Part shown: positions 31,160-43,760 of the stretch, in pieces
Position numbering within the stretch: position 1 is the stretch's first letter
How the letters are laid out: each line of letters begins with the position of its first letter
Assembly: GCA_037903475.1 (NCBI GenBank)
Contig: JBAJFG010000369.1
Location: 1 to 64,000, forward strand
From: Ancylostoma caninum
Taxonomy: Eukaryota; Nematoda; Chromadorea; Rhabditida; Ancylostomatidae
Direction of reading: 5' to 3'
DNA length: 64,000 bases
The notes under the pieces: model-generated
Database searches by the model: none
Told to the model about the DNA's origin: nothing
Seen by the model: only the letters and a program-made list of their open reading frames with translations
Program-made: the position numbers and the translations under genes

Positions 31160-34100
31160 TCAGAATGACGAGCTGAATACGTCTATAACCGTACCATTTA
31201 ACGACCTTTCCGGAAAACCCTTAAGATGGCCCCAAAGTTTGAAAATCCGGAAATTTGGCAGCAAGATAGAGGTATTTTCGGGCAGCAAACCATAAACCTT
31301 TCAAAAGCTCAGGAGATGGGCTAATCTAAGGACGGTAGGGCTAATGTCTAAGGACGGTATTTCCTAGCCACCTGCTTTGCCTGAGCTCGGTTGGAATACC
31401 CTGAATGTTTTCGGGAATTCATGAGGATCTACAGCCTCGGGAAGAGAACTTTTCCCAGGATATTATATACGTCCTGAAACCACTTGAACAGGGGAACCCT
31501 GGTAATGCTTTAGATCGGTAATTGCTTCTTCCTGGAGCCAATGGCAAGGCGACAAAAATTAATGTAGCTAAAAGTTCGCAAATTTGGCGAAAATGTCAGG
31601 GGCATGCAGGCATCTCGTGACTCCTGCTCTGCGCAGTCGTAATGGCCAAAGCTTAGCCTATAACCGTGGGGCCGTACTTTTTCCAGTCCTCATCCTTCCT
31701 TGACAGCCTTCCGTGACAGCCTCCCAACAACCCAGCGAACCCTATTTTTTCATTTTCCGGTGCTTCAACAGAAAATCGATTCGCTTCAGAGACAAACTTG
31801 TCAACACATGTTATGTAGCATTTTAGAGCTCATGCAACGTTGAATCACTTTTTGCTTTGGGAATGGAGAGGCATTCCACCTGTGCCCCGAACTGTGTTTT
31901 TTTTTGAAAATCGGGATTTCACAAAAATAAATGAGTAATGGATTCTGCCGAAATAATAAAATTTTTGCAATTAGTGAACAAAAGCTGTTTTGATAGTTTT
32001 TTTTCATTCAGATACATTGTTGTTGTTTAAAAAATCAAACATAACTCAATAATTCAACTATTTGTTAATCTATTTTTTCTACTTCTTATTTTCTATATTT
32101 AAATGCTGTTCTGTAGTAGATACAATATTACTTAGCCTCGAGCTGTTTTCAAACTTTCAGAGAAATTCTAACGTTGTGTCATTTGTTGTATACAAATTGA
32201 AAAGAAAGAGAGAAAAAAATGGCTAAAAAATAAAAGAATAGGGACTTTATGTTCCTCGTCTGGCTTCCAGAATTCATGCAATAAGTTCTCAGTCCAAAAC
32301 TCATGCACTATCCAGATGTTCCAGAATGTTCTAAACGATGTACGACACGTCTCTGCATATGCTCGCATATTGCGGTTCGACACCCGCATCCAATCAGATA
32401 TGACCCGTCGCCGTCGCCTGAGTCGCCGAAGTGTCAAATATCGGGCGAGATGTGGAACAGCCTAGCTCTGCACCAACAAATTACGCATGTCTTCTCTTCC
32501 GCCAATGTTCTTAGCTGCTCAGGACAACGTTGTTAGCGGGGCCTATTCCTAGGTGGGGAACCCAGGTGGCTTAACGAGATCCTCGAGATTGCAAGGGATT
32601 GCAGTGGATTCACATGGCGTAGTGACACAAGGTTATCAGAAGTCTCTACCGCCTACTTCAGGTGACTATTGGAGCTTTAACTGACTTGCCATCCTAAACA
32701 AACCAGTGAGAGAATTTATTATTTAATAGTATAGTAGTGAAGTCTAGTATAATGTATTATAACATAGTATAGTACAATATAGCATAGTATAATATAATAC
32801 AACATTTTTTATTCTCGATTCCAGATAAATAAGATAATAATGTTTAATACAAATATATAATGACATAATATGGTATAAAGCATAATATAATACAACATAG
32901 CATGGTGTAGTCCAATATAGCACAGCAGAATGCAATACAACGTTTTTTATGCGCGATTAAAGCACCAGGCCCTGGTTGACTGCCGTGCCAATTTTAGAGC
33001 ATAAGCACTTCGATATAAAAGTTCCCATTTATGTTTACATTACATGTATTCTATTTTATTACATTATATTAATTTATATCACTTGGAAACTTTCACATCA
33101 ATGTGGTGATGCTCTATACTCGTTTTAAAATAAATAAATATAAATAATACAATATAATGAAATCTAACACCTGTAATATATAATATATCATATATGTACT
33201 AACATAGTCTTCCTTTATATCTAGTAGTATATGACTAATCATATGACGTCAAACAATATAATATGATATAATAATGTACGTATTAGATGAATACATGATA
33301 TTTATGATTCCAAATAATATAAGCTGAATGACCACCAAAAAGAGACTTGCCCAAAGAAAGAGTAAAGCCCCAAAAATTGGAAAAACGCAACTCCTGAGTA
33401 TACGTACTCGGGAATTCAGGAATTTCTGCAGAACACTCGAGAGAGTTCTACAACACTAACAAAGCTAGCAGCTAGTAGTAGCTGAATGTTGTAAGGAAAC
33501 TACGCTACGGTGAGACGGTTCCGTCTTGAAACCGAGGCTTCTTGAGTAGAAAAATCACGCGAGAACAATGGAAACGGCAGCTATCAGCAAGAAAAACCGC
33601 TGGAAAAACTGTGTGTGACCCTTCAGGGAAATCGAGTATTCCAGAAAGGTAGCAGAATTACTGAGACTTCAGGAAATCAGTCATGAGGCAGCCATGATAC
33701 GCGTCTCAGGATGTTTTCAGGAAAAAGAACCAAGAAGAAAGTGGATTCAAAGGATACGACACGCTCTATAGCGGATGAGTGATGCAATACAGGGTTTAAA
33801 GAGCCGGCTGGGTTACCGCAAATAGGGTTTAAGCCCCGCATAGCACCCGTAAGAAACCTAGCCGACTCGACTCGAGAGTGCTATTTAGTAGCTGATTTCT
33901 GAGTGATTCTCGTTGATGTGGGGGCGGCGCGGCGACGGGGTAGCAATTGACGGGGGGGGGGGGAGTCGCGTGCGTCCCCCGACGACTGACCTAAAACGGC
34001 GCCGAGGAAGAGAGCCGTCGTTGTCGGCTGAGGCTGCTGCTGCTACAGATGCATCTCTGCAGTAATCTACTCGTTGTTGGCGTCGTCGTCGCGACGGCGG

Positions 34101-37100
34101 CGGTCGATTCGGACAACTCTCACTTTGGCTGACCCCGTCGGAGAGGCGAGGCGATCGCAACCGACCAAGCGTCGCAAAAGGACACGCTGACCTATTCTCT
34201 GTGTGGTGATAGTTTCGAAAGGAGGTGACCGGGCAACAGTCACACAGCGCTGTAATTTCCCTGGATGGATTCATAAGTACAGCTATTCTTCACAGTAATC
34301 GGGAAAGACATTCAGAGCGCTTTTTGTGATAGTTGTCCCTCAGGTCGGCGCGAGAAGAAAATGAGGCCAACTCGGCCTGAAAGGGGCATTTCAATGGCTT
34401 CACTAGGTTATATTTTGTCGATCATGCAATGAAAGCTATTTTGGTACCAGATAGCGAAAACTCTGAAGTCGATGGACGTCAATGAGAGGCGGGGGGGGGG
34501 GGGGTGGGGAGAGGTTGGTCGCAAATTTTTACAACTACTTTAGAAATTAGACAAAAACTTAGTGATAGGGTGGTTTCACATTCTTCAAAATTCTTTATCA
34601 GGAATCTTTAAATACTTGTTATCGGTGGGTTGAACTCATAATTAAAACAGTTTTATTTCTCGAATAACGTAGTAGGGGACCACCTTCTTCCGCATACCCC
34701 TTTTTTTAGCGCTTCGCCCATCTTGCACCATTGCCTGCAGTAAGGCCCGGCGGTGCCCTTTTTTGAGGATCAGCCAAAGTGCACATAATTAATTCACCAT
34801 AGTTGATCTTTCTGTCACTCAAACGCTGCGTTGCCAGCACAACCAAAAAGGACAATACGCATGGAAACTGCTAAATAAAGCCAATTCCCAAGCAGCTACT
34901 CATGGATAGACTCCGCCCATAGATCATTTGAAGCTGAAGGATGTGAAAATCACTACCAAATGCAATAAATATCTACCCTTCATTTTCTGTCTCGGAAGAA
35001 GAGTGGCACGAAAAAAGAAGAAGGAATTAGAACTTAAAATAAGCTGTGGGCGTAGACTACTCGTAGGTAGCTTTAACTACTCGGTAAAGTCTACTGGATA
35101 GTCTCTCCCCTCACAGTGATCATCTGTGCACTAAATAACATAATTTCCATAATCGTATATCAAGAACTTTGCACAAGAGGCGGGGCTTACCACAACGAGG
35201 CGAAGCTCACACATCCGACTCTCCCGTCAAAAACCACCGAACACAAGAGTCGGGGCGAACCTCGATTTTAAAGATCCTTGCACACTTAGCGACCGCGGGC
35301 CCTCAGGTGCGATAACATCAATGCTTTATTTCGGAAACGGTGTTAAGTGCTGAGCACTTTTCGAGGTTAAGTATCAAACATCGCGTTGCAAAAACGCTCG
35401 CGAAGGCGAACCAGGCCGTCCAGAAACGGGAAAAGAGTACAGGAGCATAGAAATGAAAATATAGTAAAAAGGAAAGAAGAAAACGCTGGAAAAAGAAGAG
35501 AAGAATTTAATGGGGCGCAATATCCCGGCGGGTTCGAAAGAATGAGGAAACGCAGGCGAGAAGATTGACGATGGCTCCATAATGTTTCAAATTCCATACG
35601 GCGAGTCCTATGACTCAGTCAGTTGACCAGGTCAGCTACATCATCCATAAACGAGTTTCGCTTTCATTTTAGCCAGAGATTTGAGGAAAACAAGAGACTA
35701 TGGGAAGTTGCTGCGGAAACGGGGGAATGTCAACTTTTCTCTGGATGCTTTGGGGTCCCAGTGAAGGAAAAAATAGCGTGAATATTTCTACTAATATTTC
35801 GCACTCACACAGTTTTAACGAACAGGAAAACGAGGAAAATTTTCAAAATCAAAATGTTAGCTGTTGTTGTACTATTAATAATAACAGTAATTGAACACAA
35901 ATCCCACCCGAAAATCAAAATTGGCACGAAATTAAAAAAGACACCTTCCTGAAGGGGATGGCCCATGAATCCAGCCTGCGAGGCAAGCAGTCCTCTTCTA
36001 CTTCTTCTCCGACCCAATTGAGGTCAGAAGCATCGAGCCGCATAAGCATATTGTTCTCGTCAAAGCGACTTCGCGCGGCTACCGAACACAGATGTTAATC
36101 GCCGCGATTGCTGCTGCTCCTCTGGAAGAAAACAGGCCGCGCGCAGCAGTTCGAAGCCAACGATAAGCAACATCAATGCATAATTGGGGTCACCACCACA
36201 TTCATCAAACAGCGCTGTGTTCGTGTTTGTCTGTGGTATGTGGACATTGATGGATGTCTGTGCAGCCGAATCGATCGATGAGCATATTTTGCATAGCGCG
36301 ATGCGGACGCTGCAAGAACGAACAGAAACATCCACAGTCCATCTTACGGATCGAGACATTTCGCCGGTTTATTCAAAGATGCGAAAATTTGTACGTGACC
36401 ACAAAACTATATGTTTTCATGAGAAAGTTACAGTTTCTTCTGCTCTTCTCAATTCTCTGAATCCTAAATTTACCCTAAAATTTAGGGTTCAGCACCAGTA
36501 CAGAGAATTTTCGTCAAACAACTTCCTCTAAAATCAAATATTTCCAATTGTACTGGCGCGGTTAGCTAGAGGAAAGGCTGCTCGTTTCAGTGAGAAATAA
36601 AATTGCCTCGTTTATTCAGTTACACTGGAAAAACTAGCTAAAAACGGTCTTCAATACCACTTGGACATGATTTCTTCAAAAAACTTCGTCCAAAGTCAAT
36701 TATTTCCGATTTTATTCGCACTGTTGTATTCAGGAAATACTGTTCTATCAAACTAATGGCAGAACCCTCCAAAATCTCCTTCCGCTCTCGAATTTTAGCT
36801 GGACAAAAAGAAAATTATATGACAGTGCAATGTGTTAACGTGCTCCACCGCCAGTGTACTTGTTAACACTTGTTAACTCGTGTGTGTGAACATGTCGATG
36901 TGCATTGAAAACACTAAACCAATGTTCTTGGCAAAAAATTGTTTTAACTTGTCTACAATGGGGGCTTCGCAGATTCTTGGCTATGTCAAAGGGGACTTCG
37001 TAATTTTTTTCTGCTCGAGCTAAGCTTGTGCTGAACTCTGGTTACCAACTTCAGGAGAAATGATCCAAAAGTGAGCGGAGCTACCCACATGATCCTAAAA

Positions 37101-37180
37101 TATGAATTTGGGGTATGAATTGAAAGCGCACGAATAGAAACCTCCAGAAAACGATGACTCAGAGTCGAAAGTGATAGTGG
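31160..37180. other. Long non-coding stretch with AT-rich simple repeats
   Basis: No supported exon is seen. At 32725-32945 and 33040-33320 there are imperfect AT-rich repeats of the TAGTATAATATAA kind. G tracts occur at 33952-33963 and 34491-34504. GC-rich frames at 33885-34274 (minus) and 36060-36531 (both strands) have no splice or domain support. Confidence 0.5.
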
Positions 37181-37570
37181 AACGCAAAACGGATGAACGG
37201 TGCTTTGAAAACGAAAACACGCGTGGCGCGTGCCCTCAGTAGCTGAGCGCCCGCGTGCGCGCTTTCTTTCGTCGTTTTCGCCTTTACAACGGGAAAGAGC
37301 GAAATGCTTGACACGGTCATCAAAGTGAGGAACGAGTGTTTTCTTGCGCCGTCCGCGCGCGCGCGCCACAGAAGTTCCAAGTAAGGAGTGCGCGGCGCGC
37401 GTGCGGGCGGCGTGGCGCAGGGCAACGCGGAAAACAGAGTAGCGAAAGGACGCGGTGCCACAGAGCGCGCTATGGTGCTCGACCGCGTTTTGCGCGCGCG
37501 CGCGTCGCCTTTGCGCAGCGGCCGCGGCAAATATGATAGCACCGAGCTCCGGTTGCAAGTCGCGGCTACG
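37180..37570. promoter_or_regulatory. CpG-rich island, possible promoter region
   Basis: There are dense CG dinucleotides, including CGCGCGCGCG runs near 37355 and 37495, in otherwise AT-rich DNA. Frames of 66 to 225 codons are open here on both strands, which is expected from the base composition. Nematodes have little CpG methylation, so this may simply be a compositional patch or an old GC-rich repeat. No TATA box, trans-splice acceptor or first exon was identified. Confidence 0.25.
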
Positions 37571-38353
37571 AACGGGAAATGTCGAGAATTTTGAGAGGAA
37601 ATTGTTGAGAAAATAGGTGGAAAAAGCGGCTTTGAATTTGCAGACATCCTGGACTACTGCCAAATTTTCATCGCCAAATAATCTAACAATATTTACTGCG
37701 TCTAGTTATTTGTTTCTACTGACGAATACATGGCAGTGGATTGAAATGGTGAATTTTCAGGTGAGTTCTCTAGGAGCATAGGTTTGTGAGGTGAGGGAAA
37801 TCCAGAGAGGCTTCAATGAGCAGAGACAAAAGACGCAGAACAGGAGTACTGCAAACAGTGGAGCAATGAGCCAGACAGCCTACAGGTCACAGAATTAGGG
37901 CATGCTTGTATATAAAGTGATTTTGAGCAGTTCTTCGAAATCCTAAGGGACGAGGAACTCAAAAAAAAGCAATAACAAGAGCCCTTGGAAACTAATGATG
38001 AATTAAAGGCCCAAAAGGATCCAGAAGGATTGAAGCAGTGATAAAGGAGAGGCAAATCAAAAAAAAATTAGAAAAAGGGTAACGTAGAAATGGCACTCTG
38101 GAAATCGCTCCAGGAAAATCCAGGATTGAAAATCCAACCAACAAAGGAACTTACAGCCTTTTGCACTAAATTATCCCACTATAAAACTCTTTGTTGACAA
38201 AAATCACTTCCTTATGATTCTTGGATCAGAAAATGAGGCTTTCAACGAATTCCCGTCACAACCCCGGACATGTCACTGCCCCCTTGACCAGGCCATCTAC
38301 TACGATAAAAGCGGAAGTCTGTGAAAGGAATTCTTTTCTGGAACATAGTAATT

Positions 38354-38944
38354 TCAAGGGACTCCGATTATCCTTATTCGGACGTTAGCTGCAGCAAATC
38401 TCATTATTGAAGGTGAAAATGCGTCCCTAATTGTTTGCAAGATGTGGCAAAACAACAGTGAAAACTTCCTTTGGAGCAGAGTTCTAGCAATGAAGCACGT
38501 TTTTTTTACAGAATAAGTTTGGTGGATAGACACAGTTAAACGGGTCGTTACATGTTCAAACACGACGGGAACTTTGACAACAATGCCTGAAAATGGGTAT
38601 ACGTAGACAAGCAGAGTGCCTCCTGCGTCTCTGACAACTTCAGCGACAGCAAGCTTCGCTCTCAAAACTATAAACACAGCAGTTTGCAGCACGACAATTC
38701 GCACGCCAGCAGCTATTACAACGAATAAGACGTATGCATGTGTGTCTGTGTGTTGATGGTTCGCCTCCTTGATGTTGGGGCCGGCGACGGCGAGGAGAGG
38801 CTCGGAAATGGGGTCGTCGGGCCATACGAGGCTGAATGTGAACGCACATCCATACGCGAACACACAGAGACAGACGCACACAGCGAAAACAGCGCCTCGT
38901 GTTGCATGAATCGCGCCACTTGTCGCTGCGTGCGAGCGCGTCAA
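38354..38944 (-). CDS. Uncertain long ORF or exon, hydrophobic, no recognised family
   Basis: 196 codons are open from an ATG to a stop at 38354. The middle part is strongly hydrophobic (YVLFVVIAAGVRIVVLQTAV, then AVAEVVRDAGGTLLVYVYPF). It then reads IVVKVPVVFEHVTTRLTVSI. A splice-acceptor-like CATTTTCAG and a donor-like TATTCT|GTAAAA lie inside, so a smaller exon in this frame is also possible. There are no conserved motifs I know. The length is unusual for this AT-rich DNA, but the 5' half overlaps a low-complexity CA-rich region. Confidence 0.25.
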   Translation of the reverse strand: MTRSHAATSGAIHATRGAVFAVCVCLCVFAYGCAFTFSLVWPDDPISEPLLAVAGPNIKEANHQHTDTHAYVLFVVIAAGVRIVVLQTAVFIVLRAKLAVAEVVRDAGGTLLVYVYPFSGIVVKVPVVFEHVTTRLTVSIHQTYSVKKTCFIARTLLQRKFSLLFCHILQTIRDAFSPSIMRFAAANVRIRIIGVP

Positions 38945-40650
38945 TTAGCCGCTGCGATAAGGCGCCGGCGCGTGCATCATTAGCAATAACACATATCGCA
39001 CGCTCGGAGCGATACGCGAACGCGCGCGAACAGAAACGCTTGCCATGGATTGGAACGATACGGAACGGGGATCAGAAACCGGCCCGCGATAGCATCCAGA
39101 GTCCTCCGAAAAAAAGCAGCATGAAAGTGTGCTCCAGTGCCAAATCTCGGTCTGGAGCCAACCGCGCGAATCGACACTAACTTCTTCTAAGGAAGCCATT
39201 TCACACGTAACATAGTACAATTCGCAGAAAATTCAGCAGGAATTGCTTGAATATTGAAATCATGGATTACAGCGGACCCGCCATTCGTCGTTCTCCCATT
39301 GGTTGTTCGAACACGTGAGCCAATCAGAATTCCTGGGGCGGAACATCAAGCCGGTGCAGCCCAAGATATCATTTTTAGTGATCTTCACTCAATAGAAGCG
39401 GGAATCTGTAATAATCTCTCAAAATTGCAAGATTTCGCTACTGTTACTTGAAAAAGATCACATTATTAGGCATTCAACTTCATCCTTAATTTGATGGATC
39501 ACCTATCGATTGGACACGAATCAATTATCGATTGGCCTCAATCCGTACCGTTCCAACATCCCACTAAATCTCTCGGCAATCAGCAAACGGATAAAAATTG
39601 TGTAGAAACACGCATTTTTTTATGAGACTCCTACATACATACATACACGTACCTAAGCTGTCAAGATAACAGCAATCGATATGTATTTCTTAAACATGAG
39701 CTGTGTCCTTTGACATACATAGGCTGTTGTTCCTATTCTCTTAGTCATCTAATTCTCTCTGTGTTCCAGTTTCTTCTCACTTTCCTTTAAGCTGGACACT
39801 GTGCGCAGGTGAAAGGAACAAGTCCGAGACGATCGTGCTGGACACCGGCCACAATGGCGGCTAAAAACCAGGAAGCTCGGATTCTCCGCAGCTGTACCAT
39901 GGCGAATTTCCTGGAATTTTGAATAGAAACTTAAAACACCGATTTTGAATTTCACAGGACCCACCCAAATGCTTTGAAGGGCTTTCAAGATAACGTTTAG
40001 GGTTGGCAAGCCAAAGCAGTGGAAACTCAAAGATCCTAGATCTAAGACATGAGACGCAATTGAACGAGGAGTATCTCCTCTGGGAACTGTTTCGACTCCG
40101 ACACACCACAAATTTTCAACTACACCTTTTTTTTCTGATTTTCTCTCACTTTTCTTATTCATTTTTCATCTCTCGCCCACGTGATTTACACAGCAGGTCA
40201 TCCACTTTTGAAGATGTTCAGCCAAATTTGAATTGGCTGAATTTTCCTTGAATATTTTTACAGAAATTCATGCCATTTCTTAATTCAAATAAATGGTAAC
40301 CGTTACTGTTATTCATCTCCAATTACATATTTCTACATTTCTCTTCCTTCCAAAGAATTCTCAAGAAGCAGCCCCCTAAGGTTGAGGAAAGTGAAGAAAA
40401 GGATATTTCAAATCTTCGAAATGATGGATCTGAAATGATGAGTTTTTTGAATAATGGAAAAGGATTCTAAACGGTTCTAGCTAGAGAAACTGGTGGAGTC
40501 AATCTATAAATAGCTGAAATTTTGCATAAACATAACTGACAGTTCCGAAAACTCTAAAAAGAACGAATATGGGAAGCTGAGACGATAGGAAAAACTTTGC
40601 TTTAAAAACAAAGGAAAAACTTTGCGTGAGAATCAGTGGATCGTCGAGGG

Positions 40651-40915
40651 GGCCGGCGAATTTGCGGACCTTACCGCGTACCGCTGAGCGGCCGCGCCGC
40701 GCGCTCTAATCGCTATAATACGTAACCGTAATGATTAATCGTACCTGTATGCCTTGTTCTTTCACTGACTTTTAATGGATTTACGACGAAAAATCACTTG
40801 AAAAATGGAGAATCTACTCATAGCTAAGGTTAGCCATAACGGCTGCGGAAGAAAGCGTCTACCACGCGGCGCGGTCGCGCTGCGATGCGCACCCTAGTCC
40901 GCGAATTTGTCGGGT
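40651..40915. mobile_element. MITE-like element with GC-rich imperfect terminal repeats
   Basis: The left end GCCGGCGAATTTGCGGACCT and the right end (reverse complement CCGACAAATTCGCGGACTAG) are imperfect inverted repeats. They lead into GCGGCCGCGCCGCGCG and CGCGGCGCGGTCGCG, which also pair. The centre is AT-rich and non-coding. Length is about 265 bp. Confidence 0.5.
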
Positions 40916-41458
40916 ACAGTGAATGTTTGGTTTCCATCATTCGATTTCGAATAACTCAGAAATGTGAATGCTCGAGAAAGGCAGAGAAAACGCACTGCAG
41001 CTGTCCGATGTTCGAATCCATCTCTGAGTTACAGACTAACTACCTTCTTTCCTGTCTGTCTTTCATCTGAGCGTTTTTTCCTATTAGTTTTTCCACTATC
41101 TTCTTCTGCTCATCATTTGGCCATTCGAAAATCTTCTACCCATATTTATTTCCGTTATCTCTCACCATTTTTCTTCCCATTCCATGCCTCATTTTCTTTT
41201 CCATGCATACGTCTCTTTGCTGGTATTAGTATTTCTTAAGAAAAATTCTCTCCAACCACATATTTGCACAACTTCATACGCTTCGTGTTTGCGCCTTTCT
41301 CCTTCATTTTTCATACATTTCCCTTGTACTAGTTTTCAACGTTCACCATCGCAGTTCTTACAAATCTGTTTATAATTTTTATTGCTTTTTCTGTTTCCTT
41401 TCTTTTCTTTTATAAAAAATCAATGTTACAAACATAGATATTACACATCGTTCTCACA

Positions 41459-41560
41459 TTAATTAATTAATTAATTAATTAATTAATTAATTAATTAATT
41501 AATTAATTAGTTTATTTATTCGTTCGTTCATTCATTCATTCATTCATCCATCATTCATTT
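41459..41560. repeat. (TTAA)n followed by (ATTC)n microsatellite
   Basis: About 12-13 perfect TTAA units (41459-41509) are followed by about ten CATT/ATTC units to about 41560. Looser ATTC-like repeats continue to about 41670. Confidence 0.9.
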
Positions 41561-41940
41561 ATGCATGGATTAATTAACTAATTAATCAATTAATTCATAC
41601 CTTTATTCATTCATTCGTTCATTTATTCATTCATTGATTCATACCATTCATGCAGTCATTCATCATAGATTCATTTTTCTTTTTCCTTTCCTTGTCTCTT
41701 TCTACCGTGTGTTCGTTCCTCCACATTTCTCACCAATCAGTACTCCGTAGTGCTTTTTGACTGCACTAATTTCCTACTTTAAATTCCCTGGAATTTTTGT
41801 TCGGAAAATTCGAAAATCACAGCAAAAGCTCATCAGAATTCATTCTTCCTTCAGATTCTTCGGATTCTGAGAAGATAAGACTTTTAAAAATACACCACCT
41901 CTCCCTACGATCTCAGATTTCTTGTGTGCTCTTTGCGGCG

Positions 41941-42038
41941 ATGTCGCGGCGTACCGTGAGCGAAAGTGGCGGAATGCGTAATGTGGTTGTTGACGATGTT
42001 TATGATGGCGGGCGCGCGGCTGCGGCGACGATGCCCAG
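41941..42038 (+). CDS. Possible first exon, unknown protein
   Basis: The ATG at 41941 follows TTTGCGGCG. The frame MSRRTVSESGGMRNVVVDDV leads to a donor-like CCCAG|GTCAGC (phase 2). Composition and CpG context differ from the surrounding AT-rich DNA. A phase-compatible downstream frame exists at about 45561-45705 (QNIEFHTSERNDDHPRRRSF, ending in a TGA), but the gap of 3.5 kb makes the join speculative. No domain is recognised. Confidence 0.25.
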
Positions 42039-43072
42039 GTCAGCAGAAGTAAAATGCGAAAATTTGGGTAGAAACGCGCCGCTGCTGCTTCCGTGTCCTA
42101 CTTTGGCGCCGGCGTCGCCGTCCTGATCCTCGGCGAGTCACGACTGTTTGACAAGAGAGGCTAGGAACATCACCTGACAACCTGTTCCTCGTTCGGATTC
42201 ACGTGTGTGTGCGTTCCTCCACGGCTATAGAACAGCGCTTCAGGTGAGAGGGAAATACTGGGGAGTTCTTCTGGTGGCCGCCGACGAGGGAGCGTCACGT
42301 TTGCAGGAATTTTCTGAATTTCGAGGTTATCCGCAGCGTTCATACGGGGAAGAAAAAGGATATATATAGAGAACACCTACAGCTGATCACACAAGGTTTA
42401 CAATTCAGGTATACCAGTACAATTGATGCGCATGATTAGTACAAGCATTTACACGAAGACTTCTCATCTAGTTTCTCCTGAAGGCAAAGATTTTGATATG
42501 CATGTCTGTGAAGACACCGACAAGGCTCCAATTTAGACACGCGGGTGATAAAAGTTTAAAAAAAGCTACTTAAAGTTATAACAGCTTCAAATAAGAAATT
42601 TCCGCCCTCATAAGAAACAGAAAATGATTTGATACTCCATTCAGCTGTACTATAAGGTAATTTCGAAAAATAAGGCGAAAAGCGGGAACTGGAAGCTAGT
42701 GTTGCTGTAGGACAATAGGAGGTGCTACTACTCAAATTCTTCGACGTCTACGAAAACATGCATATATGTTGGCAATAACTTCAGAAGCATTCACAAAGCC
42801 TTGGAAAAATCTCATGGAATAAAAATATGGATGAAATAAATAAATAAAAATAAATAAACACGTCATTGGAACCCACTCGTTCCAAGATATACTCCAAATC
42901 ACTTTGGTTAAAGCGACCTACAGTACAACTCGGCTATAATAACCTACAGTAAGTCACAATAGGCTGCGGTTGCGACTTGCGGTACTTCAAACGTTATTCC
43001 ATAGGATATATCACCACTTAACGTTAATTATTTGGAGGCTAAAGCTGAATTGGTAATACAAGATTATCACAG

Positions 43073-43088
43073 CTTGGGTAATTAAACC
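43073..43088 (-). other. 16-nt exact match to the 5' part of nematode spliced leader SL1
   Basis: The minus strand reads GGTTTAATTACCCAAG, the first 16 of the 22 nucleotides of SL1. The next six bases (CTGTGA) differ from SL1 (TTTGAG), and no normal SL RNA donor or Sm site follows in the next 60 bases. It is therefore not a standard SL RNA gene. It could be a decayed SL RNA copy, a retroposed trans-spliced mRNA end, or chance. Confidence 0.4.
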
Positions 43089-43616
43089 AGTGGCAGTATA
43101 GTAACTACAGTTTTCCTATTTACTCGTCCACACCGCTTCATTTTTTTCACACTTTCCCAGCGGTGCCGGAAAAAAATTTCTGCCAGGGCGCAGCACTAGG
43201 TGGTCACTGTCGGTTGGGGAGTACTAAGTCCAGTCGGATTCCGAAATGGGCTACTAAGTATCTACACACTAGGGTTCTTTCAGGAAAAGCAGATAGCACT
43301 AAAAAAGTGACTTAAATAAGCGTTAGTGAGACGACGAATGATGTTTCAGCAAGAAATGCGTGCCATTTAGCGAAGACAGCCTAAATCATTTCAAATTCAA
43401 GCTAAAATCCTCGAAAAACCGATCTCAGTACAGAACTGTTTGATGCCGCTAGAACTCGTTGAAACTTGTTATAGGACCTGTCAGATACAAGAAATTGTCA
43501 CTGGAGCGTGGTTTTTTCTCTCAAATCCGGAACTTTCCCAGGAAATTTCTCTCGTCTGAGGAAGTGTTCCGATACGCTGTCAACTCCAAGAAATGCGCCT
43601 AGGTGGTAACAACTCT

Positions 43617-43760
43617 CCCCCAAAGTGGCATCTTTCGTTTTTGAGAAACCGTCTTCGTTTTTGAAAAAAACCGTCATTAATGGTCAAAAAATGGTCAAAA
43701 ACCACTTTTTGACCATTAATGACGGTTTTTCTCAAAAACGAACGGATGCCACTTTGGGGG
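43617..43760. mobile_element. Palindromic MITE-like element
   Basis: The 16-bp perfect terminal inverted repeats CCCCCAAAGTGGCATC (43617-43632) and its reverse complement (43745-43760) enclose a nearly continuous palindrome. The inner arms CCGTCATTAATGGTCAAAAA and TTTTTGACCATTAATGACGG also pair. The arms contain a short duplicated GTTTTTGA block on the left. The element is non-coding, 144 bp, and would fold as one hairpin. Confidence 0.75.

Noticed and set aside
36986..37663. 225-codon open frame on the minus strand
   Set aside because: It lies in a CpG-rich patch where stop codons are rare, other frames are open on both strands as well, and there is no domain or splice signal.
40990..41030. 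B-box-like GTTCGAATCC
   Set aside because: No A box lies upstream and no tRNA arms can be folded.
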